From Carettochelys insculpta (taxonomy: Eukaryota; Chordata; Testudines; Carettochelyidae), in the NCBI RefSeq assembly GCF_033958435.1, contig NC_134140.1, positions 59,737,001 through 59,801,000 on the forward strand: a stretch of 64,000 bases of DNA. Reading direction: 5' to 3'. The notes under the pieces are model-generated. The model had not been told where the DNA came from and did not search any database. It was given only the letters and a program-made list of their open reading frames with translations. Below are positions 35,053-45,725 of this stretch, in pieces. The position numbers and the translations under genes are program-made. Numbering within the stretch: the first letter of the stretch is position 1; every line of letters begins with the position of its first letter.

Positions 35053-35300
35053 TGATGTCATGTAGCCCCGTGATGCCTGGGCAATAAAAGCTGGTGGGAA
35101 GTGTTTGTGCAGTCGGTAGTCCTTTTCACTGCGGGACCTCACGCGCTCTGAGGCCCGGTCAGAGAAATCCGAACTAGGCCAGGCTCGCCGTAAGGTTGTA
35201 CTCCGTGTCTTCTTCATTTTGAGGCTACCTGCAATCTAATCCTCCTGCAGCAATGGCATGTCAGGCCTCACGACGTGCTTGCGACGCTTCGCTTCATTTG
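35053..35300 (-). promoter_or_regulatory. CpG-rich patch; possible promoter/first exon
   Basis: About 15 CpG dinucleotides fall within 240 bp (for example tcacgcgctctg, gctcgccgtaag, cacgacgtgcttgcgacgct), in a region otherwise nearly free of CpG. Read on the minus strand the patch ends in CAG|GTTTGT at 35052/35053, an acceptable splice donor, and TGACATCA, a CRE-like site, lies just inside (about 35056-35063). No clear open frame of known product crosses it. The strand and exon call are inference; a CpG-rich repeat remnant is the alternative. Confidence 0.3.
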
Positions 35301-37039
35301 TCTACTATGGGCACAGCTTGGGTAGACTCTGCAAACATTTTGCCACTACCTCTTCTATGAAGCAAACTGCAGGTCTGCTCCTTCTCTCTCTCGCTCTCTC
35401 CCCCTTGCCCTCCCCCCCTCCAATGATCCAATTTTACACACGTCCCACAATGCATTACACTTCATTTGCAATCAGTCCAGCTTATAGCTTCCAGATTCAT
35501 GTGAAGGAAAGGCACATTATGTGGCTTCTCAGGCAAGGGGGGTTGGGGGGCGAAGGGGTAGAGGATTGCAGAATGAAAAGCTCCAGGATCCCAAACAATA
35601 GCTCGATTCAGCATAGGAGTGCTTAGCCCAGTGTGAGCCAGAACAAAAAAAGACCCCAACAATTTAGGAAAAGCCCTGCTGCCTGTGGTTTGGACCCGAA
35701 ACACGGCGCACCCTGGAACTGTAGGAAGCTGTGTCAAATCTCCAATAGCACAGGACTAGAATGACAACACTTTCATAAACAGCAAAAGTCATTTTTCTTC
35801 TCTGATCAGCATCCAAGCCAGGAAACAATGGAAGCAGCCTAAGCCATTGCTGCAGTAATCATTCCATCCATCCTCCTGTTAGCTGCTATCCATACACACT
35901 GGATGTGTGAATGAGAGACATGCACATCTAGCACTTAGTGCCTACAAGCCACAAGCAACTGTATTCTTGCAGAATCCCGGAAAGACAGATGACCATAATG
36001 GCTGAGGCTCCTCTCTTTTGCCCTACTTCAGCAGATTGTCAGTTGCTCCTTTAGTGTGTGTGGTTATTTGTTCTAATGGATATATGTATATTCTTCTCTA
36101 ATGCATTAGCTCCCGCAGGCTTGGGAGGCTAGGCTGCAAAAAATCCCAACATTTGTTTTCAGTGAGTTTTCACGCTGTATGTAGTCTGCTTAAGTTGCCA
36201 CAGCTCCTCCACTGAACAGTTCTCTGCCTTTGAAAAGAGTGAATAGCTATTGAAGGGCAGGAAACAAGGCAGCCACCCAGTCTCATGCTAATCAAGAAGC
36301 TGTCTTAAGCTAGATGCACTGATCCTGTCAGGGTTTCACATTTTAATGTGAAACACCCTTGGGCTCACTCAAAACTTGGCTTGTGCCCCAGCCTATAATC
36401 AGCTTGCATATATTTACCTACATAGCTGTGTGTTTTTAGGATAGTGCAACCCCGCTCCCTCTCCCGCCTCCCCCAAGAAGGGGGAAATAAAATCTTTTTT
36501 TTGGAAAGAAAATTTGCTGCAGAACTTCTCTGCCTGCACATACCCAATGGATTGCAAGTCAAAATGAGGATGGCAAGGATCAGCTCCTTCGACAGCTGCA
36601 AAGCAAACGCATTCCACCACACAGGAATCAAGCTGTCTTGAAACTATAATGGAAACAGCTATTTTGCTCTCTCTTCTCTAGTCGTTAACTCTTACCAACT
36701 GGCTAAATAGCAGGAAAGGCCTGCAACCTCTTTAAAATCAAGGCTTAATGCAGCTGTTTCTAGTCCCACAGCCAACCATAATAGGACAAAGCAGCACCCA
36801 ATGGGAAGCAGAAAGACAAAACAGATACAAAACAAGTCCTCAAACACCAGAGTTGCTGCTATTTAAGAGTTAAAACTCAGCTGAGGGAGTGCTGTGATCT
36901 TCTGCAGTGCCCACTTTTTAGTGATTATTCTCAGTATTAGTAAGTTCAGTTAAACTTCACTCTGATTAAAAAAGATTTTAAGGGTGTTATAAAATTTAAC
37001 AGTAATTAGCATTTCCACAGTGCTTCACTCCTTTAAACT
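35301..37039. other. Repeat-poor non-coding stretch
   Basis: Unique-looking sequence next to the CpG patch. Pyrimidine-rich at 35380-35420. Several short open frames without domains. No mobile element recognised. Confidence 0.4.
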
Positions 37040-37144
37040 CCTCACCCAGAGAGGGGATAGCTGTGTTAGTCTGTACCTTCACAAAACAGAAAAGCAGTCC
37101 TGTAGCACTTTAAAGACTAACAACATTATTTATTTATTGTTTGT
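37040..37144 (+). mobile_element. tRNA-type SINE
   Basis: It has the head gatagctgtgttagtctgta, then ccttcacaaaacagaaaagc, agtcctgtagcactttaaag, actaacaacatta, and an AT-rich end with tttatttattgtttgtttat. This copy has no inverted tail. It abuts a CR1-like fragment. Confidence 0.8.
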
Positions 37145-37460
37145 TTATTATCCTCACACAGTTATGACTCCTTCTAGACTGTGAGGCCAGCACAGGCCAC
37201 TGTAACTCTCTAGTATGACCTGTATAACATAGGTCACAGAACTTCCCAGAGCAAATCTTAAGAAAAACACTTAATCTTGCTTTAACCCTGTAAATATCAG
37301 AGAGAATTCACCACCACCCTTGGTAAATTGTTCCAGTGGTTAATTGCCTTCCTTGTTTTAAAAAGTTATACCACATTACTAGTCTGAATTTTTCTAGATT
37401 CAGCTTCCAGTCACTGGGTCATGCCATACCCCTCTCTATTACATGGAATAGCCCAGTTTC
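37145..37460 (-). mobile_element. CR1-clade LINE fragment, minus strand
   Basis: The plus strand shows the order typical of a reversed CR1-type 3' part: tgacctgtataacataggtc, agagaattcaccaccaccct, tggtaaattgttccagtggt, taattgccttccttg, and ctgaatttttctagattcag. No open frame is left. It is older and more diverged than the 27.7-kb copy. Confidence 0.7.
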
Positions 37461-37465
37461 AGATG

Positions 37466-37755
37466 CAGGTTGAACCTCTCTAGTCCAGCATCCTCAGGAC
37501 CTCACCAGGGCCAAGCAAGAGAATTTGCCAGACAACAGGAAGTCAATATTGTCTAGCAGCATTGCCAACACTCCTGCTGCTTACTGGGCTCTTAGACATT
37601 TAGGAGTAAATTCGAACTAAATAAGAGCACAGAACACTGACAGCCAGGCCTGGTGTCTATAAACAAACTTTATTGGATCATGGGAAACTTGGCCACATCC
37701 AAGATACATGTTATGCCAGATTATAGACATTGCTGGACCAGAGCAGTCCAACCTG
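37466..37755. mobile_element. Tigger-like MITE (CAGGTTGAAC family), copy 2
   Basis: Left end caggttgaacctctctagtc, right end ggaccagagcagtccaacct (then g), followed by TA (37756-37757). The base pair before the left end is TG, probably a mutated TA. The internal landmarks of the family (aggaagtcaatattgtctag, actgggctcttagacattta, tggatcatgggaaacttggc) are all present. Confidence 0.82.
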
Positions 37756-37757
37756 TA

Positions 37758-38478
37758 TATGTTTATGCACTGTTGGGTTGTTCCACGTTTATTTTTTAAA
37801 TGAACTTCTATAAACAATTCAAATAAATTGAATTCAGATGTTTCTTTTTTGCAAGAAACCAAAAGGTTAACCCATCACCACTACACACACACACACACAT
37901 CCCAGAGACGCACACAAACATCCCTTTCCCCCACCACACCTACTACAGACTAAGTTTGTTTGTTTTGTTTTTGTCCCCCCTAAATTTCCCCCCACTGCAT
38001 CTTTGTAGGTCAGGACAAAGCTGCTTCCCAGCCTTGATGAAGAACTACACTGTGACACAGATTGACTACCAATAATACTCCTCTCCTCTCCCTATATGCA
38101 GGGCTGCTTCCACTAATGTAAAAAAGTGATATACATTAACAATTAAAACAAGGTATCAAAGAAGCAGGAAATGATCCAGTAGCTTTCTATTCTATAGATT
38201 ACATAGTAGTCAACCCAACAAAGAAGTTCCAGTTATCTGAATTCCAGATGCCACCTGGAAGAAATATCTAGGCTTCACAGCTTCACGGAAGTTTGAATTT
38301 ATAGACTTCTAAAATTATATTATACACAGAATTTCTCCTTAGTGAGGCTTTTATAATTTGTAATAATGTGAAGAATCTACACCGTAATGTGAATTTTACT
38401 TGTATAATACAGCATTCTGAAACGTTAGGTAAAGCAAACTGAACTTATTATAACAGCTTTAAACTTACTACTTTACTA
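37758..38478. other. No gene or recognised repeat
   Basis: AT-rich spacer with a short CA repeat at about 37881-37899. Confidence 0.4.
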
Positions 38479-38621
38479 TAAAAACAAAAAAGCAGTCAAA
38501 CAGCACTTTCAAGACTAATAAAATAACTTATTAGGTGGTAGCCATGTTAGTCTGTATTCTATCAACAAAAAAAGCAGTCAAGTAGCACTTTAAAGACTAA
38601 CAAACTCTCTCTGTCACTATT
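38479..38621 (+). mobile_element. SINE dimer (partial copy plus head-bearing copy)
   Basis: A partial SINE body (acaaaaaagcagtcaaacag, cactttcaagactaataaaa) is followed directly by a copy with a head (ggtggtagccatgttagtct, gtattctatcaac, aaaaagcagtcaagtagcac, tttaaagactaacaaa). The flanks share ctttacta (38471-38478 and 38622-38629), suggesting that the dimer inserted as one unit. Confidence 0.7.
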
Positions 38622-39908
38622 CTTTACTACAAATTACTCTCTCTTTCTAAACCTTCTTTCACATTTTCAAAGGATAGATAATTATAGGCCTGGAACTTTG
38701 AAAGGAACTGCAAACATTTTAATAGTATTAAAATTCTAAAGGCTTGAAGAATAAGTTAAGCAATGAGAGTCAGTAAATACAGGAGATACTCTCACTGCTG
38801 ACCTGTGTTGCTTTGGGAAAGTCATTGCCTCACTTTCCTTACCTGGACAAAACAAAGAATTATTTGTGGTTTGTTTGTCCTCTACATACACAAATAGGAA
38901 TTACATGATTAAAACTGCACATATAGCTTTGAAAATGAAGCAGAGGGATTCTTCACTATTCACTTTTATTTCCTAACAAATACAGGTAGAAGTGAAGGCA
39001 ACGTGAAAATGAAGATCAAGAAAAATACGACCGAGAACGCCATCTTAAAAACTTCACTTGAATTACTTTTTAAAAAAAAAAAAAAAAAAGTACACAATTT
39101 GCTAACTAGTCTGTGTTTCATCCCTTGCAACTATATGATGATTTGGTTGGCCAGTGTTTCCAGCACCAAAACAGAAGCCATATTAGAGCTTTCCTCAGAA
39201 CTCTTTAGCTTTGTACAGACAAAGAATAGTGACTGAGTTATGGCTGGAATTAGTTAACACAAGCTAAGTGTAACCTAAAAACTGAGTCACTTTTCCTTGT
39301 GCAGAACCAGATCCAGTCTGAGCCAAAATTCCTAGGCTGTAAAAAAGAGCTAAAAGTGTTCTGAATCTATAACAGTAAAAATGTTAAGTTTAGGTCATAG
39401 ATAGTCAGATTACATCACCTATCCCTGACAAACTCAACCTTTTTCCCAGCCTAGACACAGCCTTAGATGCCAGTCAGTTTTATTATGGCTACATAATAGT
39501 GCAGTTGTGCACATGAGAACCAAGCTGCTCTGCTACTGTTTCTAAAAACAAAAGAATGGCTGGACAGATGAAACAAATACAAGTAAAACAAATGATGGGG
39601 AGTGGGAGGGAAACAAGGTCAAGAAATAAGACAAAGTGAAGAAGAAAAACAACAGATTGACAAATGGCATCATACAAGCAGTGATTATGATACTGGCTTC
39701 CAAAATAATTATTCCCTACTGAAAATTACTAAGCTGAATTTTAGCCTGCAAGAGTGGGGATATAAAGAATAGTTACATTGAACATAAAGCTGCATGTGCT
39801 CATGCCACTGATACGTAAAGTATTTAAACATTTTCTAATAGCCTGAGAAGCACATGGACAGTGATTAATTTAATTTTACTTTTGTTTACTTTAAATAGTA
39901 CACATATC
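38622..39908. other. No gene or recognised repeat
   Basis: AT-rich spacer with a poly-A tract at about 39071-39089. Confidence 0.4.
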
Positions 39909-39919
39909 TTACTTGGTAA

Positions 39920-39993
39920 TCATCATCATCATCCACCACTACGGGCTCAGCGCCTGTTGGTGTCCGATGCCTCTCTCTCACTATTTCCTTCCA
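39920..39993 (-). mobile_element. 74-bp retroposon with (GAT)n tail
   Basis: An insertion flanked by an exact 11-bp duplication, ttacttggtaa, at 39909-39919 and 39994-40004. On the minus strand it ends in a run of GAT/TGA triplets (plus strand tcatcatcatcatcc), like the short simple-sequence 3' tails of some non-LTR retrotransposons. The body (cactacgggctcagcgcctg, ttggtgtccgatgcc) has high CpG for this region. The family is not recognised; it is probably the extreme 3' end of a LINE or SINE. Confidence 0.65.
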
Positions 39994-40004
39994 TTACTTG
40001 GTAA

Positions 40005-41155
40005 CCTGACCATTTAATTTGCTGGTAAGTCCAATATACAGCAGATACAGGAAACTCTCATAGTAATATGCATTTTATGTGGTGTAATATAAAATCATTT
40101 CTTCTCTTCTGAATGAATGTGCTTAGTGAATTCTGCCCCATAATTAGTGCTCTGGGGGCACTGCAGAGATGCCTGGGGCTAAATTTTTGTCCTGATATAG
40201 TTTAGAGCAAATTAATATATTCGTCCCAGAATAAAAAAAGTCAGAAGTCAGACTTCTGTTTAAACAAACTACCACCAAACTCCTCTCCTCCTATCTCTTT
40301 CAGATATTGATCTGAAGCATGTTTTAGAGGCCATCTCTTGGGTGCAGGGCCTTATCAATGTGGCCATCTATGCCTTTCTCCCCCTTGCATTTAATCTCTC
40401 AGTCTCTTTTTAGGCCCACACTGGAAAGAGACTTATGACATATCTGAAAGCTTTCTTCCTTTTGAAGAAAGGAATCCTGAGCAAGTTCCCTCCTATGTTT
40501 GAAGTCAATGGATGTTTTTGCAATGAATTTAATGTATAACTTGAACACCAAGTTTTGGCTGTTATCATTGGGGAAGAATAAAGAGCTTCCACCAAATTTG
40601 TACAGGCCCAACATAGCTAAGAATGGGGGTGAGGGAAATGCCCCTGGCTAATGGATAATTGCATTTTGCTGACTTGCTCTAGTAGATCTAGAGGAGCAAG
40701 GTTTCTAAATGTAGGCTGCTTTCTTTATCTAAATGAGAGAGAGAGAGAGAAAGAGAAAGTGGGGGAGGGGGGGAAGACAAAGAGAGAGCACAAACTGACC
40801 AGGTTCAAGTGAAGTAGCTGCTCTTGGTCATTACTACTGGATGCCCTTAGCATGGCTCAGCAGGTTGGTTATCCTTCACACATCATTGACATGAGACACA
40901 GAATCAGGAATGTATAGGCCACAAAAATCCTGAAGTGTGCTGAGTTGAGCAGAAGAGACCTACAAGCTTAACATCCATTTTCCCCTCCATTTGTTTAATT
41001 ACCAGAAGCAGACTGCACACAAATGGCCACATCAAACATGCTGGCACTACATATTTAAAGAGAATGGCACAGAATACCCATGATTCAGTCTAAAGCAATT
41101 TTTATTTTATTAATTATTTAATTGTGAAGTAAAAAGTGTCCTGAGTACCTCAAAT
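40005..41155. other. No gene; purine-rich tract
   Basis: Unique-looking AT-rich sequence with a GA/G-rich simple tract at 40735-40790. Confidence 0.4.
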
Positions 41156-41157
41156 TA

Positions 41158-41475
41158 CAAGTTGAACCCCTCTAATCCAGCACCCACAGGAGCTGATCGA
41201 TGCCAGATGAGAGAATTTGCTGGACCACAGGAGGTCAATACTGTCTAGCAGCACTACCAACACCTCCACTGTTTATTGGGCTCTTTTGAAGATATTTAGG
41301 TGTAAATTACAGCTAAACAAGAGCACAGAACACTGAGAGCCAGGACTGGTGGCTGTAAACAAACCTTATGGGACCATGGGAAAACTTGGCCACATCAATA
41401 TCTGGCTAACTAAAATCATGCTGGACTATGGATGTTACCAAACAAGAGAGTTCCAGATTAGAGAGGTTCAACCTG
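41158..41475. mobile_element. Tigger-like MITE (CAGGTTGAAC family), copy 3, complete
   Basis: The best-preserved copy, 318 bp. The left end caagttgaacccctctaatc and right end gattagagaggttcaacctg form a terminal inverted repeat of about 24 bp, flanked by TA on each side (41156-41157 and 41476-41477). Tc1/mariner-superfamily Tigger-like elements insert at TA. It is non-coding. Confidence 0.88.
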
Positions 41476-41477
41476 TA

Positions 41478-42012
41478 CTTCTGAGTTTACTGGGAGTTAA
41501 GAAAGCTTAGTAACTTGCAATAATTGCCAAAAAGTTTCAGATGCTTTCACAAGTTATGTATTTTAGTTCTTCACAACTACTACTAAGAATTTTATTGCAC
41601 TGTGATCACCAAAATCCTTTACAAACATTAAATAACCAATCCTCTCACAGAACCCAGTATTACACACACACACACACACTCAAAAAAAAAGGCAGTTAGG
41701 GAAACAGAATGAAATCACAAATCAATTTCAAAACTGTGGCTACAAATCAAAAAGTCCCTCACCTCCAGTTCACTGACCAAATCTTTCCCTGATTTACAAA
41801 ACAGGTGATTTCTCCCATGCGATATGACATGTCAAGTGTTAGCAAATTGTGGGTTCTCAAGTAACATTACAATCCTCTTTTACATTTAAAGAGTAACAAA
41901 ACCATTTGCAAAATAGAAAACTACCAGACCTTTAAAATAGAGTTAGTGGGTGCTGCCATTTTAGCTTTCAAGAGCTATGGGTCAATTGCCTCAGATTCTA
42001 AATGAAATGAGA
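41478..42012. other. No gene; short CA repeat
   Basis: AT-rich spacer with a (CA)n run at about 41663-41680 and a poly-A run just after. Confidence 0.4.
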
Positions 42013-42020
42013 GTTTAAAC

Positions 42021-42356
42021 CCACTGTGTCCAATCAGCTTTCCGTTCGCCACAGGTGGGGAACTGGACACCGCGGTTTGGCAAAGTGGCTTGTCAGAGCT
42101 GCACACGTGCAGCACCCACCACCTGCTCCACGCACTTGGCCCTGCCACTTAGAGGGACAAGCACGTGGCAGCAGCAGATGCAGCCCCTCCTGCGACTCCG
42201 GTGGCCCTGCCCAGCTCGCAGTATGGCTCCAGCCACGGTGAAGCTCCAGCAGTTTGCGGGGGTGTGTGCGCTTGTCACTACAGGGAGCAGCGACCGTCTC
42301 AGGAGAGGGGAGAAGGGAGTGGCTATGGCGACTTTCATTTCTTTTGGACACCACTG
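42021..42356. mobile_element. hAT MITE with perfect 8-bp duplication
   Basis: The flanks are exactly gtttaaac (42013-42020 and 42357-42364). The ends ccactgtgtccaatcag and cttttggacaccactg are inverted hAT-like termini sharing tgtccaa. The 336-bp interior is GC-rich and opens chance frames on both strands (up to 175 codons, 42055-42582, running out of the element). A related but truncated copy is at 48264. Confidence 0.82.
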
Positions 42357-42364
42357 GTTTAAAC

Positions 42365-43404
42365 TGACACGACTCTATATGTACTCCGATTTTCAGGAAA
42401 AAATGAACCTCCATCCTAACATGAAAATTTCTAGATCTGCATGCTCAAAGATTTGCTTTTACCTCACTGACCTGCCTTGCTTATTTCATATAGTGACTCA
42501 GATGTCTTACAAGGAGGAAATTAAAGCATCTTTACTTTCTTACCACTGCCTGTGTCTGATCATTGACAAGCTTCCAACATAATCACAGGAATCAAGTTTG
42601 GTGGAGTGCTTGATTCTCTGCAAAAAATGCTGAAGCTTCGGTCTCTATACCGTCAGCATGTAAAGAGGATCCTTCAGCAGCCTGTAGAAATAAGCAAGCA
42701 AGAATATGAGAGATTGTGTTTGTTCTGCAGAAGAGAGGGCAATCACCACCACATAGGCAAGTAGAAGCAGGGTGACCACGTGTTTTGGAACACTACAAAT
42801 AGCTTCAGTCTCCAGGGACAGGCCTCTTGCTTGTATTTATAAAACTAGGGATTTCCTAAATATTTCAGGCTGGGGTATGTACACTAGCATTATCCTACTA
42901 TGCAGCTACTACACCAGAGCTAACCAGGAATCCATGGCTAGTGCTAGTTTTCTATCTTGGTGAAAACAGAAGAGACGTCGGACTCACTCAATACAGAGGT
43001 ACCAGGCAGCACAAGGACGGCGGAACACTCCTCAGGCTGCAGTGCCATGTATACACTTCAGACCACTTCTCCCACAGTGGGCCCCAGAAGAGAACAGGCT
43101 CTGGGAGAGGGGACGTGAAGCAAACACACCATTAAGAAATAGACATCCGAGAGAGACACCAGGGTGCTGCTGAGACGAAGGAGAAGACTGAAGGCTGTGG
43201 GGATACAGCTAGAGGGTCAAGGACAAACTGAGAAAATGGAGAAATCAGCACAGGCAAAAAAGCAGGAAGGAGAAGATCATAGTTTACCACCAGAAGAAGA
43301 GGGAAAAAAATAGTCAAGGACTAAGAACAAGGGAGAGAAACTAGTAGAATTAAAAATGCCAGATTGTAGTGTGCCTGGGACATCACCAACAACTACAAAA
43401 GCAT
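42365..43404. other. No gene or recognised repeat
   Basis: Moderately AT-rich sequence. Purine-rich between 43130 and 43330. No domain in the short open frames. Confidence 0.4.
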
Positions 43405-44545
43405 CTCATAAAACTGGGTGACTGAGCAGCAAAATGATAGATGAAATTCAGTGTTGATAAATGCAAAGTAATGCACATTGGAAAGCATAACACCAGGTGT
43501 ACATATAAAATGATGGGGTCTACATTAGCTGTTACACACGAGGGAGATGTTGGAGTTAGGGATGTTATAGGTTAACCAGTATGCCTCACCCTAAATGGTT
43601 AATGGTTAACTGGTAAGGGTTGGAGCATACCCCACCTGGCGTGGGGAGGGGGTTACTCTAGTGCAGCCAAAGCAACAATGTCTGCAGTGTCAAAGGGCGT
43701 GGGGGCAGGTGGCACTGGAGAGGAGCCCCAGTCACCAGCAACACACACCCTGCCTTAATTGGTATTTTACATCCCTAGTTGGTGTCATTATGGATCATTC
43801 TCTGAAAACATCCACTCAATGTGCAGCAACAGTCAAAAAGCTAATAGAATGTGAGGACCCATTAGGAAAGGAATAGATAATAAAACAGAAAATATGACAC
43901 TATATAAATCCCTGATACACCTACCACTTGAACACAGATGGGTCTGGTCGCTCCTTTTCAAAAGATACATTAGAACCGGAAAACGTATAGAGAAAGGCAA
44001 CAAAGATGATCAGAGATATGGAAGAGCTACTACATATGAGGAGAAATTAATAACACTAGGACTGCTCAGCTCAGAAGAGCAATGACAAGTAGAGAGACCA
44101 CAGAGGTCAATAAAATCATGACTGGTGGGGAGAAAGTGAATAAGGAAATTTTATTTACTTCTCCTCATAACACAAGAACTAGGTGTCACCAAATTAGGCA
44201 GCAAATTTTAAAACAAAAGAAAGTACTTTTTCCATACAATGCATATTTTAACCTGCAGAACTCCTTGCCAGAGGATGTTGTGAAGGCTAAGACTATAACA
44301 AGGTTCAGAGAAGCATTAGATGCATTCATGGAGGACAGGTCCATCAATGGTGAGACTGGGTAGGAATGGTGACCCTAGCTACTGTTTGTCAGAAGCTGGG
44401 AAGGGGCAATGGGATAGATCATTTGATTAATACCTGTTCTGTTCATTCACTCCGGGGTAACTGGCATTGGCCACTGTTGGAAGACAGAACACTAGGCTAG
44501 ATGAACCTGTGGTTTGATCCAGTAGGGGCATTCTTATAACTGCGA
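43405..44545 (+). mobile_element. CR1 LINE, 5'-truncated, split by a hAT MITE
   Basis: The same subfamily as the 27.7-kb copy but plus strand and decayed. It starts in the reverse transcriptase ORF (tgactgagcagcaaaatgat, gtaatgcacattggaaagca) and ends with the CR1 3' UTR (ggacaggtccatcaatggtg, then the gatgaacctgtggtttgatc block). Three open pieces remain: 43786-43876 around [14 protein letters not shown], 43894-44085 and 44082-44363 (NKEILFTSPHNTRTRCHQ, NLQNSLPEDVVKAKTITRF). Frameshifts separate them. Confidence 0.92.
43557..43777. mobile_element. Ac-like hAT MITE inside CR1
   Basis: The ends tagggatg and catcccta are perfect 8-bp inverted repeats, in the style of Ac/hobo-type hAT termini. 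The flanks gttggagt (43549-43556) and gttggtgt (43778-43785) are an 8-bp duplication with one mismatch, and the CR1 sequence resumes correctly across it. Subterminal gttaacc/ggttaac motifs repeat near the left end. 221 bp, non-coding. Confidence 0.82.
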
Positions 44546-44649
44546 TGCTACAGTCCTACTTTTAGATATCAAGTTGTTCAGCATGGCAGTGAAAACAAGG
44601 TAGCAAGACCTGGATTTCAGCTCTGCACTTAGTACTTAAGAATCCCAAA

Positions 44650-45365
44650 CACTGATACAGGTTTGGGACTGCCTGGCTAAGCAGTAGTTCTTCAGAAAAG
44701 GACTTGGGCATTACGAAGGATGAGAAGCTGGACATGAGTCAACAGGTGCCCTTGTAGCCAAGAAGGCTAATGGCATATTGGGCTGCATTAGTAGAGCATT
44801 GCCAGCAGATCTAGGGAAGTGATTATTCCACTTTGACACGGGTGAGACCACATTTGGAATACGTGTCCAATTCTGGGGCCCCCATTACAAAAAAGATGTG
44901 GATGCATTGGAGAAAGAGTCCAGTGGAGGACAACAAAAATGATCAGGGGTCTGGAGCACATAACATATGAGAAGAGGTTGAAGGATTTAGGCTTACTTAG
45001 TCTACAGAAGAGAAGAGTGAGGGGGGAATTGATAGAAATCTTCAGCTACCTGAAGTGGGGAATTACGAAAAGGATGGAGAGAGGCTGTTTCCAGTGGTGA
45101 CAGATAACAGAATGAGGACCAATGATCTCAAGCTGCAGTGGGAGAGGTCTAGGTTGGATATAAGGAAAATCTGTTTCACCGGGAGGGTGGTGAAGCAGTG
45201 GAATAAGTTACCTGGAGAGGTGGTGTCATCTCCTTTCCTAGAGGTTTTTAAGTCCCGGCCTGACAAAGCCCTGACTGGGATGATTTAGTTAGGATTGGTC
45301 CTGCTTTGAGCAGGAGGTTGGATCTGATGACCTCCTGAGGTCTCTTCCAGCCCTATGGGTCTATG
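44650..45365 (+). mobile_element. CR1 LINE 3' fragment, plus strand
   Basis: It starts in the AERDLG region of the reverse transcriptase ORF (ggctaagcagtagttcttca) and ends with ctcttccagccctatgggtc. The frame at 45055-45288 contains MRTNDLKLQWERSRLDIRK and VVKQWNKLPGEVVSSPFLEV. Other coding segments are out of frame. Same subfamily as the 14.3-kb and 61.4-kb copies. An A-rich stretch follows at 45366-45402. Confidence 0.92.
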
Positions 45366-45402
45366 GGAAAAAAAAAAAAAGTTTATTTAAAAAGAAAAAA
45401 AC

Positions 45403-45725
45403 TTTTCAGGCTTTTGCACACACAAAAGAGGCATTATATGGGCCACTTTTGTCAGATAAAGCAAAAAAGGGAACTAACCCAGGTAACCTTTAAAGATGGA
45501 TTTGTGCAGTCCTTTATTGAACTAGAAAGTCTGCTAAGAGGTTGCAATTGTCTGGGTAGAAAGCTGTCCCTGGGGGATACAGAGATCTGTACTCTTGGAA
45601 GGGTGTGGCCTCAGGTGGAAGGGGTGGGGCTGGAGTAACCAGCCCTTAAGTGCTGCCTGAAGTGTGCCAGCCCTACCCACCCCACCCAGTTCTCAGAGCC
45701 ATCCAGGGTGCAATGCTCTGCCAGT
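45403..45725. other. No gene or recognised repeat
   Basis: Spacer between two CR1 copies in opposite orientation; nothing recognised. Confidence 0.4.

Noticed and set aside
42055..42582. 175-codon plus-strand frame
   Set aside because: It starts inside a GC-rich hAT MITE, runs out into unrelated DNA and is matched by a long antisense frame, so it is composition-driven.
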